Below, one piece after another: positions 8,672-17,096 of a stretch of 64,000 nucleotides of DNA; the stretch's first letter is position 1; each line of letters opens with the position of its first letter. The stretch covers positions 1,426,001 to 1,490,000 of the forward strand of contig OZ244901.1 of NCBI GenBank assembly GCA_965221545.1, given 5' to 3'. The DNA comes from JAJEFO01 sp022819605 (GTDB lineage Bacteria; Pseudomonadota; Alphaproteobacteria; Rhodobacterales; Rhodobacteraceae). Under the pieces are notes generated by a model, which ran no database searches, was not told the origin of the DNA, and worked only from the letters and a program-made list of their open reading frames with translations. The position numbers and the translations under genes are program-made.

Positions 8672-9718
8672 CTACGAGATCTGAATGCGGGGGTTCAGGA
8701 ACACGTACCCGATATCGGATATGAGCTGCGTGACCAACACGACGACTACGGCCACCACGGAACAGGCGAGCAGAAGCGAGATGTCGTTGTTGCCCGCCGC
8801 CGCCACCAGCACCCAGCCAAATCCCTTGTAGTTAAAAAGGGTCTCGACGATCACGACGCCGTTAAGGAGCCATGGAAATTGAAGCAAGATGACCGTGAAC
8901 GGCGCGATCAGAGCGTTTCTGAGCGCGTGCTTCAGGACGACGTTGCGAAAGCTGACGCCCTTGAGCCGTGCGGTGCGGATGTACTGGGCGGTCATGACTT
9001 CGGTCATCGAGGCGCGTGTCATTCTGGCGATGTACCCAACGCCATAAAGCGAGATCGTCAGCACGGGCAGGAGAAAGTTCTCGAGTGTCGCGTTATCCGC
9101 CGCGCTGGTCGCGGTGCCCTTGAAAATTTTCCAGCCGGCCGAGGAAGCAAGCAACGTGATGAGTATGACGCCGGAAACATATTCAGGCGTGGCCGTCGAC
9201 GCGATGGAGAAGGTCGAGAGCGACCTGTCCAAGCGGGAACCCTCGCGCATGCCGGCCAGGACGCCGATGATGAGCGCCGATGGCACCATCACCACCAACA
9301 CCCAGAACATCAGCTTTCCGGTGAGGCCGAGCCGGGTCGCGATGATGCTGCTGACATCGTCCTTGAAAACGGTCGAGAATCCCCAGTCGCCTTGCAACAA
9401 CCCGCAGAAGCGGGGTGCCTCCGACGGATCCATGCCCCTTGTCGCGCATCGGGCCGTGATGGCACCGGTTTCCGGATTCTCGTGCACGTATCCGGGGATA
9501 ACACCAAGCCACTGTCCGTACTTCACAAGTAGAGGCTGTAAGTGGCCGTTCCTCTCGAGATACGATACCACGGCATCATCGGACATCCGCTGGTTGCCCT
9601 GCGTTTTCGCCAGCTTTTCCAGGGCCGGATAGAGATTCGTCAGAAAGAATACGACAAATGTAAGGCAAAGCGCTGTCAGGATCATGACGCCAATGCGGCG
9701 CAGGATGAAAATTCCCAT
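8672..9718 (-). CDS. Dipeptide-type ABC transporter permease (DppB-like)
   Basis: This 348-residue integral membrane subunit has an N-terminal helix (RRIGVMILTALCLTFVVFFL), a periplasmic loop and a permease core with the EAA-type loop RTARLKGVSFRNVVLKHALR. The start is placed at ATG 9718, preceded by AGGGAGAA; an upstream in-frame start at 9745 lacks such a site. It is the first gene of the DppB-DppC-DppDF operon, which has no binding-protein gene of its own. The Tat-exported protein at 2315-3976 is the obvious partner. Confidence 0.92.
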   Translation of the reverse strand: MGIFILRRIGVMILTALCLTFVVFFLTNLYPALEKLAKTQGNQRMSDDAVVSYLERNGHLQPLLVKYGQWLGVIPGYVHENPETGAITARCATRGMDPSEAPRFCGLLQGDWGFSTVFKDDVSSIIATRLGLTGKLMFWVLVVMVPSALIIGVLAGMREGSRLDRSLSTFSIASTATPEYVSGVILITLLASSAGWKIFKGTATSAADNATLENFLLPVLTISLYGVGYIARMTRASMTEVMTAQYIRTARLKGVSFRNVVLKHALRNALIAPFTVILLQFPWLLNGVVIVETLFNYKGFGWVLVAAAGNNDISLLLACSVVAVVVVLVTQLISDIGYVFLNPRIQIS

Positions 9719-9787
9719 TAGTTCTCCCTGTCTTCTAGCCCGCAAATCTCACCAATATGGCTGGCACGGGACCGCTCTCCGCGATAT

Positions 9788-9812
9788 ATGTAATTTTGTC
9801 AAGAAGTTACAT
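9788..9812. promoter_or_regulatory. Inverted repeat upstream of the permease operon
   Basis: ATGTAA (9788-9793) and TTACAT (9807-9812) form a 6-bp inverted repeat with a 13-base spacer, 70-95 bases upstream of the DppB-like start. On the - strand the spacer contains TTGACA, a possible -35 element. A regulator site overlapping a promoter is plausible but unproven. Confidence 0.3.
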
Positions 9813-9968
9813 GCACCGGGAGGGCGGATCCCATGTCGACAGGGTGTAACGGCAATCCGATTGTTTTTCAAGGCCACGGTCGCCGTGAGGTGACGGCGAG
9901 CTTCGAGGCGGGCGGCTTTCGTCGGACGGCGGCGCGCTGCTCCTGCGGGAGGCCGATAACTGTCCGGT

Positions 9969-10631
9969 GTGACCCTTCGCAGATGCCTAAAGGAGCCGAT
10001 CCCCGAGATTTTTGAGGCTTGGGATGCCATGTCGGCCGGCGTCGATGCACATATTGCGGGCGATCAGGCGAAAGCTGCGCAATTGTTCGGCGAAGGGGCC
10101 AACGGCAGGCAAAAGGGGGCCAATGGGCTTAGAATTTGGCACTGGCTCAATCCTGCCTGGACGCTTGACGTGGATGATGGGAAGCACATCATAGACTTTG
10201 CGCCACAGGGAGACACTTGCAGGGTTCCGAAAGAGAGCCGCGATAGAGAGTACATACCGACGGGCGTCAAGCGGGCTGTTCTAGATCGAGATGGTTATCG
10301 TTGCCGCTATTGTGGAATTCCTGTTGTGGACGCTGAAATCCGTAAGATTGCACATGGGCTCTATCCTGAGTCCGTGCCTTGGCATTACAATGACGTTCGA
10401 AGACAACATGCCGGGTTTGCAGTCATGTGGCTTCAATACGACCATGTTAAGCCGTGGAGTCACGGTGGAAGGACGAACGAAGAAAATTTGGTTGTATCCT
10501 GTGCACTCTGTAACTTCGCAAAGTTCGACAATACGCTGGCGCAGCTGGGCCTCGCAGACCCCCGAAGTCGCGATCCGAAAAAGTGGGACGACTACGACGG
10601 CCTTGAGCGGTTTAAGCCCTACGCCTCTTGA
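9969..10631 (+). CDS. HNH endonuclease
   Basis: The 220-residue protein ends in a zinc-stabilised HNH nuclease module. It has CRYC (C112, C115), the catalytic block YDHVKPWSHGG (D158, H159, H165), N173 and a second Cys pair SCALC (C178, C181). The N-terminal 90 residues are unassigned. The GTG at 9969 is used because homologous-looking sequence (EIFEAWDAMSAGVDAH) precedes the first ATG at 10029; no convincing ribosome site separates the two. It is the first gene of a nuclease-rich + strand block. It could be a restriction or defence nuclease or a housekeeping HNH protein. Confidence 0.82.
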   Translation: MTLRRCLKEPIPEIFEAWDAMSAGVDAHIAGDQAKAAQLFGEGANGRQKGANGLRIWHWLNPAWTLDVDDGKHIIDFAPQGDTCRVPKESRDREYIPTGVKRAVLDRDGYRCRYCGIPVVDAEIRKIAHGLYPESVPWHYNDVRRQHAGFAVMWLQYDHVKPWSHGGRTNEENLVVSCALCNFAKFDNTLAQLGLADPRSRDPKKWDDYDGLERFKPYAS

Positions 10632-10907
10632 CTTAGCGGCGTTGCGTTCCTGAATGGAATTGGCAGGACAGCGAGTGTCTTTTGACGCATCACATCGGTT
10701 CGCGCCGTTCTTGCCTCAGCCGCTTGGAATCCCGTTTCGAGAATTTACGCAAGGATCCAGCGTGCTTGGCAGAAGAACATGCCCAGTGTACCTGTCTGTA
10801 ATGGCGGAAACTTGGATGTTGTCGAAGGACGGGTTGAATTTGCTGCCAAGAACCGGCCGGGGCAAGAGTGCTACATGCACGGCCAACGATGATGCGGAGA
10901 TTGGCCC
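10632..10907. other. 276-bp gap, no gene recognised
   Basis: The DNA between the HNH gene and the next coding gene has short frames on both strands, none with a recognisable product or convincing start signal. I saw no strong hairpin. Confidence 0.4.
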
Positions 10908-11873
10908 ATGACGAACCGAGAACTTGTGCTGGCACTGGTTCGCTCCGTACCCGAAGGGCTCACCGATTCCGAAGTCCGGGAGCGAACGGGCATTCAGCCA
11001 CACCAGCAGGTCAATCAGATTTGCAGAACCCTCGCACAGGCCGGCTTCATCGAGCGCCGTGTCGAACAACAAGGGCGCATCGTCAATTTCCCACTTAGTT
11101 CTCACGCGCAGAATGTCCGTTCTCACGCGCGGAATGTCCCGCCCGCTCGACGTAGTATACCACATGCCGAGTCTAGGAAGCCTGTACTTAGGCGTGCAGA
11201 TCCCGCCGCATCGGTCGAGATCCCGGACCTGTTGATTTCAACCACTCTCTTCATCCTCCCGTGCTCGGGTGCCAAGCAACGAGGTGGCAGGCCCGATTCT
11301 GCTGACGGTACTTCCGTGATTGACTCGCTTCCTCGCGATCTTGCGGCGGAATTGAGGGCTCGGCGATCCGAAAATGCACAGCAATCAAAACTCGACGAGT
11401 CGGCGCTTCTGCCCGCCGCCGAACGTTACACCGGCACATTGTATCGCACCGCAGGTGCCGCGCTTGACATCCTCGCCAAGGCAGGTGCGGGTCTGCTCAT
11501 AATCTCGGGTGGATATGGTGTTGTCTCACCTGCCGAACCGATTGGCTGGTACGACCAAGAGTTCCGCAATTCGATGTGGCCCAACGACGTGGTTACGCGA
11601 TGCCTTGCCGTCTACGCGGACATGACCGGCATCACTACCGTCATAGCCTTGCTTTCCGCAACAACCTCGTACGCCCGCGCATTCCGCTCTACCTGCTGGC
11701 CGGACACGGTCGAATGCGTGTTGCATGTCTCGCCAGAATCTGTACCCGGGGCGATGGTCAAGGCCCCTCGGGCCCAGGGTGATGCATTGAAGGCGTTCAG
11801 CCGGGACCACACTCTTCATCCCGGTTGGACGAGCTCCGACGGAGTCGGAGTGCAGATCACGAGGCTCCGGTGA
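10908..11873 (+). CDS. Winged-helix plus YaaA/DUF6884-like domain protein
   Basis: Two regions are visible. Residues 1-62 look like a winged helix (LTDSEVRERTGI ... ICRTLAQAGFIERRV). Residues 110-321 resemble the YaaA/DUF6884 superfamily, with ILPCSGAKQRG (C119-K123), RYTGTLYR (173-180) and a glycine-rich LLIISGGYGVVSPAEP. Functions in that superfamily vary and are mostly unproven. The linker contains a tandem 21-base repeat (SHAQNVR/SHARNVP, 11099-11140). The stop overlaps the GTG of the GIY-YIG gene, so the two proteins are probably made together. The family call is from pattern memory and the role is inferred. Confidence 0.6.
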   Translation: MTNRELVLALVRSVPEGLTDSEVRERTGIQPHQQVNQICRTLAQAGFIERRVEQQGRIVNFPLSSHAQNVRSHARNVPPARRSIPHAESRKPVLRRADPAASVEIPDLLISTTLFILPCSGAKQRGGRPDSADGTSVIDSLPRDLAAELRARRSENAQQSKLDESALLPAAERYTGTLYRTAGAALDILAKAGAGLLIISGGYGVVSPAEPIGWYDQEFRNSMWPNDVVTRCLAVYADMTGITTVIALLSATTSYARAFRSTCWPDTVECVLHVSPESVPGAMVKAPRAQGDALKAFSRDHTLHPGWTSSDGVGVQITRLR

Positions 11874-12442
11874 ACCTAAGGGTCGACATTCGACACATTG
11901 CCGGCCTGCTCTCCGATCCAGCCCAGTCGGAACACCCGCGTGCGTTTCCCGCAGACTCCATTGCGGCCGAAAGTGCGGGCCTTTACTCGTGGTGGGCAGA
12001 TGAAGTGGCTCAGGAACTGTTTCGCCAGGCAGTCGAAGTTCCGGTTGGACAATTCCTCTATATCGGTCAGGCCGGGGCGACGCACTGGCCTTCGGGTCGC
12101 AAATCAACTGCAACCCTGAATAGCCGAATTCGAAACAACCACATGCGCGGCAATCTGTCGTCATCCACCTTTCGCCTCACAATTTCCGCACTTCTTTGTG
12201 AACCCTTGAAACTGCGTCTGGCGGAGCCAGGCAAGCTCTTGCGAGAGGACAACCGCCTGGTATCGGAATGGATCAGAGACCACCTTCGCGTCACGATAGT
12301 CCCGCTGGAGGATCGCGACTCCCTCGAAGACGTCGAGCAAGCCGTGCTTGATACGCTTGATCCGCCGCTCAATCTGCGCGGTCGACCGCCGACAGGTTTG
12401 CGACGGCGCGTTACACAACTGCGCAGAGCCATCAGGAAGTGA
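11870..12442 (+). CDS. GIY-YIG superfamily nuclease
   Basis: The 190-residue protein shows the GIY-YIG fold signature. GLY (38-40) and YIG in FLYIGQAG (64-66) are followed by the helix with R86 and H91 (SRIRNNHMRGN), and a Glu in the segment DVEQAVLDTLDPPLN near residue 155. The start is GTG 11870, which overlaps the previous stop as GTGA. A TTG at 11825 would extend deep into the preceding gene and is rejected. Coupling to the YaaA-like gene and the nearby HNH and exonuclease genes suggests a DNA-processing or defence role. That role is inferred from context. Confidence 0.75.
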   Translation: MNLRVDIRHIAGLLSDPAQSEHPRAFPADSIAAESAGLYSWWADEVAQELFRQAVEVPVGQFLYIGQAGATHWPSGRKSTATLNSRIRNNHMRGNLSSSTFRLTISALLCEPLKLRLAEPGKLLREDNRLVSEWIRDHLRVTIVPLEDRDSLEDVEQAVLDTLDPPLNLRGRPPTGLRRRVTQLRRAIRK

Positions 12443-12829
12443 ATGCAATCAAGGCAAAAGTGAACCGGCGCGGCGTCTGGCTGGGCGGGTGAGAATCGTC
12501 CTCAAGCGCCGCCAATTTGTGTTGCCCGGCATCAGGTCGTGGAAATGTTGCGAATAGGTAAGGGGCAACGCGCGATTTTCCCTCCGTTTTGGGCTGTAAC
12601 GCCTGGGTTCGGCACATGATCCGACTTCACGGCACCATCTTGATGCATGTGCCGCCGTTCAGGCACTTTCCTATTTGGATCGCGAGGGTCGGACCCCGCA
12701 CCCCTGGGTGGACGTTGACCTTGATATGACGCGTCCGAGAATGGTGGATGGTCGCAAACGGCACGCTCGTTTCGCACGCATGAATTGGCGGCCTTTTGTT
12801 CCAAGCCGATGGGCCGTAGATTGCCCGCG
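12443..12829. other. 387-bp gap, no gene recognised
   Basis: Short frames on both strands show no family I can name. The - strand frame at 12627-12905 overlaps the start of the exonuclease gene and has no recognisable domain. A promoter for the exonuclease gene may lie here, but I cannot point to one. Confidence 0.4.
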
Positions 12830-14239
12830 ATGCCTTTCGCCTTCTACGACCTCGAGACCACCGGTACTTCGCCCACGTACGATCAGCCCCTGCAATTTGC
12901 GGCACTCCTTGCAGATGACGACCTCAAGCCGCTGAAACGCGTGAACATGCGCTGTCGGCTGGCTGCGCACATATTGCCTTCGCCGCAGGCAATGGCTGTC
13001 ACCGGAGTCCCGATCGCCCAACTGACGGATCCGGCGCTGCCAAGCTGGTTCGAAATGATGCAGAAGATTCAGCGCCTCGTCGAGGCGTGGGCCCCGGCCA
13101 CATGGACCGGTTACAACTCGATGAGCTTCGACGAGAACTTCCTGCGGCAGTCCTTCTACCAGACGCTTCAGCCGGATGTCTTTGCAACCCAATTCAACGG
13201 GAACACGCGACTGGATGTCTTGCAAATCCTGTATGCGGTGCATCAGCGCGCGCGCGAAACTCTCAATTGGCCCGTGGACGATGCCGGAAACGCGGTCTTC
13301 AGGCTGGACGCTCTCGCACCTGAGAACGGATTTCAGGATCACGACGCGCATGACGCGCTCGGTGACGTGGAAGCCACCAGGCATCTGCTTCAGCTTGTCC
13401 GGGAACGGGCGCCCGATCTCTTCAGGGAAGTTCTTGACAACAGGGACAAGGCGCATGTCGACGGGATCCTTGCGTCCGGGCAACCTCTGGAGTTCGTGAC
13501 GCGGCTTCCGGGCGGGCCTCCCAAAGGCATTGTCGGTTGCGGCTGTGGCCGCGACTCGGACAACGCAAACACGGCGGGCTTCTTCGATGTCGAGGCCGCG
13601 GAGCCGGTTGAGTGTCTAGGTCTTGACCGGGCGAAGCTGATTGAACTCTTGGAGCGATCGCCCCGCGTCGTGCACAGATTGAAGATCAACGAGGCTCCAA
13701 TGCTCTTCGACGCGTCAGCCGCGGACGAGACGGTATGGAAGAGATGCCAAGCAATCGCCGCAAGTTCCGACTTCTCTCGCCGTGTTGGAGAAGCCATGGC
13801 CGAACTGAGGGTCCAGAGATATCCCCCACCTGACCCCAGCGAACCGGTGCGCATTGAAGAGCGCATCTACGATGGATTTTACGGGCGTGAGGACAAGCAG
13901 CTGCTTCGAAGCTTCAACATGGCAGACGACTGGCAGTCCCGGCTTTCGGTCGTTGAGCAGTTCGGCGATGCTCGTCTTAAGCAGCTTGGAAGGCGGGCAG
14001 CGGTCCTGCTGGCTCCCGAGACAATGCCCGCCGCAACCGTGGCTTCAGCGGCCAGGAACATCCTGGCGAGATGGCGGGCGGTCGAGGTGCCGCCGAACGG
14101 CTGGACAACTCTTGCGGCCGCCCACGCCCAAATCGACCGCCTGTTGAATGAAGGACGGATCGACGACGGCAATGCGGGTGCAATCCGGAATTTCTACGAA
14201 GGGCGCGTCAGGACACTTGAGTCGGGCCAGGTTCCATGA
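12830..14239 (+). CDS. Exodeoxyribonuclease I-like 3'-5' exonuclease
   Basis: The N-terminal ~190 residues form a DnaQ/DEDDh exonuclease. Motif I is FYDLETTG (D7, E9), motif II is GYNSMSFDENFLRQ and motif III is HDAHDALGDVEAT with the catalytic His and Asp. This arrangement, including RLDVLQI and the LAPENGF stretch, is that of SbcB/ExoI. The rest matches the ExoI SH3-like and helical C-terminal region only loosely (INEAPMLFD; YDGFYGREDKQLL). The ATG at 12830 is chosen because it leaves the usual short leader; ATG 12809 and TTG 12785 are alternatives. ExoI degrades single-stranded DNA in recombination and repair. Confidence 0.8.
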   Translation: MPFAFYDLETTGTSPTYDQPLQFAALLADDDLKPLKRVNMRCRLAAHILPSPQAMAVTGVPIAQLTDPALPSWFEMMQKIQRLVEAWAPATWTGYNSMSFDENFLRQSFYQTLQPDVFATQFNGNTRLDVLQILYAVHQRARETLNWPVDDAGNAVFRLDALAPENGFQDHDAHDALGDVEATRHLLQLVRERAPDLFREVLDNRDKAHVDGILASGQPLEFVTRLPGGPPKGIVGCGCGRDSDNANTAGFFDVEAAEPVECLGLDRAKLIELLERSPRVVHRLKINEAPMLFDASAADETVWKRCQAIAASSDFSRRVGEAMAELRVQRYPPPDPSEPVRIEERIYDGFYGREDKQLLRSFNMADDWQSRLSVVEQFGDARLKQLGRRAAVLLAPETMPAATVASAARNILARWRAVEVPPNGWTTLAAAHAQIDRLLNEGRIDDGNAGAIRNFYEGRVRTLESGQVP

Positions 14240-15051
14240 CCATGCAGAACAATCGTGTCAATTGAACTGCCGCCGCGTCAATCAGAAGAGTGCATACCAG
14301 GCCGACATTGAGCCAGAACTTGAACCATGAGTCTCTGATTTTAGGCTATTGGATTTCACGGCATTATCTCCCGTGCTACCCGTCTCATCAGGAGTCGGCG
14401 TGCGGCAAGCTGCGCCCAGGCCTCGGAACTCTCCAAGCTCTGAGTGCGGTCATTCGGCGGACGCTGGCACCTTGGCATCCAGGCGGGCGCCGAAGTGCCG
14501 ACTTCCGGATATAGTTGGAGACAATCCAGAATCCGAGAAAGCGGATCCGAGCGGGGGATGGTCAGCAATCGTCGTCCCTGCCGCGACAGTTGGTCCGTGC
14601 GCATAAGTCGCCAAGATGGCTTCCCCACGGCCTCAGCTTTCCGACCGCTTCAAAAACGGCTGAATTTCATTCCGGGTCGATCCGGAACTGGCCACCCGGG
14701 CCCATATATCTCGGGACTGCTACAGGCGCCTTACATTGAGAAGGCCGTTTGGATACGATGGTCCACCCAGCGCCCTGACACGTGGCCAGGCAAAGGACCG
14801 CCCAGCTGACTCCATTGTAGGCTTCGTGCGATAGCATCGGTTTGCGCTTGGATTGCGCATTGGCCGCAGGCAACCCGCCGGGATGCATTCACAGTTTCAA
14901 ACCATGGCCCTCAGTTTCGATTTTGGGGCACGTGGTCGGCGGAGTTGGCATTCCCTGGCTGACCCGCACACGAACCGAAGGGATGGCCCTCTTTATGTCG
15001 TGGGCGCTTTCTTGGCGATGCACGGGATAGGCATTCCGTTGCGCATCAATC
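14240..15051. other. 812-bp region without a recognisable gene
   Basis: Several frames of 60-120 codons occur (for example - strand 14356-14628 and + strand 14444-14809). None has a recognisable domain, a good ribosome site or a plausible protein composition. It may be decayed DNA downstream of the exonuclease block and the convergent TRAP operon. Confidence 0.5.
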
Positions 15052-16992
15052 TCAGGATTGCAGTTTCGACGGCCCGGACTTCCGGGTCGCGAAAGCAATG
15101 ATGACGATGGCGGTTGCCAGGATCAGGTGTGCAGCAAGAAACATGTCGCCTTGATCCGTCATCCCTAGGAACCCGCAAAACGCTGCGATTCCCATTGTCC
15201 AGCGTTCCCATTGCGTGAGGTTTCGGAACACGTTCCCATAGGCCGCCACCGAAACCGACCACTGGATCAGCAGCACTTGGGCCAATGCGGGCACAACTTC
15301 CCACGTCAGATTTGGAAAGGCCATCAATTCAGGGGAGTAGACGAAGGCAAAGGGAATGATGAACGTGGTCATCGCGATCTTGAGCGATTCGCCTGCTGTT
15401 TGCAGGAATGAGGAATTCGCCAGCTTTGCCGCCGCCAGGACGCTGACAGCCACGGGTGGCGACAATGTCGAGAAGACTGCGAAATAGAAGACAAAGAAGT
15501 GCGCCTGCAGGGCGGGTACGCCGATCTGTTGCATGAACGGCACCAGCGCAAGCGCCACAATGATATAAGCTACCGGCGTCGGAAGTCCCATGCCGAGGAT
15601 CAGCGCGACAACCATTGCCCCGAGCAGCAGAAGCAGCTGGTTGTCAGGCAGGTATTCCACAAGGACCGACCCGAGGCGGCCTGAGAGGTTGGTGGTCAGC
15701 ATCACCTGGCCCAGCGGGCCGATCGCGATCAAGAGAAGCGAAAGGATGGCGACCAGGAGGAATCCCTCTTGCACGGCGCCATAGAGCTTCTTTAGCGACG
15801 GTCTGTACCTGCCTTGGAATATGGACAGGCCCAGCGCTATGACAATTCCCCATAGCCCGGCGATGGCGGGCGAACGATAGCCCAGCAGCAGCCAGAGAAC
15901 CACGCCGAAGGAAAGTACGAATGTCGGAAGCAGCCGCCAGATCATGCCCGCATCAAGCTTCTCGGTCAGGCGCGGCAGATCGTGGCGTTTTGCATAGATC
16001 AGGATCGCGATGCCGACCCCGACCAGGTAGAGGAGTCCTGGCAGCAACGCAGACAGTGCGACATCGATGTAGGGCCGGTTGAGGAAGCCGGCGATGATGA
16101 AGGCCGCCAGCCCCAGGATGGGCGGCATGATCTGGCCTGCGGTGGATGCGGTCGCCTCGATCGCGCCCGCCATCGGACCACGGTAGCCATAGCGCATCAT
16201 CATCGGCACAGTCAGCCGTCCGGTCAGCACGACGTTTGAAACCGCCTGGCCCATGATGGAACTCACGATGCCGGACCCGATCAACGCCGGTCCCGCGGCG
16301 CCTCCGGGCAGCTTGCGGCCTGTGGCCTTTCCCAGTTCCAGCACCATGTCAAGCATGCCGACACCCAGCAGGATTGCTGCGTAGATGATCAGGAAATAGA
16401 TCGAGTCCGCGGCGACTTGGGCAAGGTAGTAGAAGCCTTGGTTGGTGCCGAGTCCGATATAGTTCATGATGAATTCGGCCGAATATTTCGGCGTGATGAA
16501 GAGCGGGTTCTGAATCATGTGACCGAAGAAGAAATAGGCGATGGCGATCGACACGACGCTGGTGAGCAGCAAGCCCCAGTGAATCAGCGTCAGCATCAGG
16601 ATAGAGATTGTCATCAACCAGCCGAAAATCATCTCGGTCCGTCCGAAGAACGGCTGCGTGGTTTCCAGATGCACTGCATTGTAGCGTACGTACGTCATTG
16701 CGACGGCGCTCATCACCAAGGCAGCGGAGGCGAAGATGAGGCGTGGCCAGAAGAGAGGTTTCTGCGGTCGCAAGAGGCCTGTTTCAGGGTCAGGGATGCC
16801 GAGTTTTTCGTCACACAGATTGCGGATGGCCAAGAAGCCCGTCATGAGCACGATGCCGAGAATGAAATTGGAATAGTGTTCCGACGAGTTCCTCGTGTAT
16901 CCGAAGGCCGCGAAGCCGATGTATGCGGTCAGCAGGATCCCGACGATCAGAAACGGGATGTCAGAGGCGTATCGCAGCGTCTTCCAGACCAT
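15052..16992 (-). CDS. TRAP transporter fused permease (4TM-12TM, DctQ-DctM type)
   Basis: The 646-residue polytopic membrane protein joins the small DctQ-like and large DctM-like TRAP subunits, the form that pairs with TAXI binding proteins. Diagnostic stretches include GVGMLDMVLELGKATGRKLPGGAAG, ATASTAGQIMPPILGLAAFI and LGMGLPTPVAYIIVALALVP. TRAP carriers import organic acids using ion gradients. The gene follows the TAXI binding-protein gene on the same strand after a terminator-like hairpin, so permease expression is probably lower than that of the binding protein. Confidence 0.93.
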   Translation of the reverse strand: MVWKTLRYASDIPFLIVGILLTAYIGFAAFGYTRNSSEHYSNFILGIVLMTGFLAIRNLCDEKLGIPDPETGLLRPQKPLFWPRLIFASAALVMSAVAMTYVRYNAVHLETTQPFFGRTEMIFGWLMTISILMLTLIHWGLLLTSVVSIAIAYFFFGHMIQNPLFITPKYSAEFIMNYIGLGTNQGFYYLAQVAADSIYFLIIYAAILLGVGMLDMVLELGKATGRKLPGGAAGPALIGSGIVSSIMGQAVSNVVLTGRLTVPMMMRYGYRGPMAGAIEATASTAGQIMPPILGLAAFIIAGFLNRPYIDVALSALLPGLLYLVGVGIAILIYAKRHDLPRLTEKLDAGMIWRLLPTFVLSFGVVLWLLLGYRSPAIAGLWGIVIALGLSIFQGRYRPSLKKLYGAVQEGFLLVAILSLLLIAIGPLGQVMLTTNLSGRLGSVLVEYLPDNQLLLLLGAMVVALILGMGLPTPVAYIIVALALVPFMQQIGVPALQAHFFVFYFAVFSTLSPPVAVSVLAAAKLANSSFLQTAGESLKIAMTTFIIPFAFVYSPELMAFPNLTWEVVPALAQVLLIQWSVSVAAYGNVFRNLTQWERWTMGIAAFCGFLGMTDQGDMFLAAHLILATAIVIIAFATRKSGPSKLQS

Positions 16993-17033
16993 GAAGCAAC
17001 GTTCCAGCGTTGGAAAATCCAGCCTACCGTACA

Positions 17034-17065
17034 GAAAAACTGCCAGCCGCCAAATGGCGGCCGGC
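17034..17065 (-). terminator. Terminator-like attenuator between TAXI binding protein and TRAP permease
   Basis: On the - strand a 10-bp stem (17056-17065 with 17042-17051, one G-U pair, 4-base loop) is followed within a few bases by TTTTT. This is the form of an intrinsic terminator. It sits inside an otherwise co-directional two-gene operon, so partial read-through would give more binding protein than permease. Confidence 0.65.
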
Positions 17066-17096
17066 TTGTTTCACTTCGCGGCAGCGAACCGGGTGG

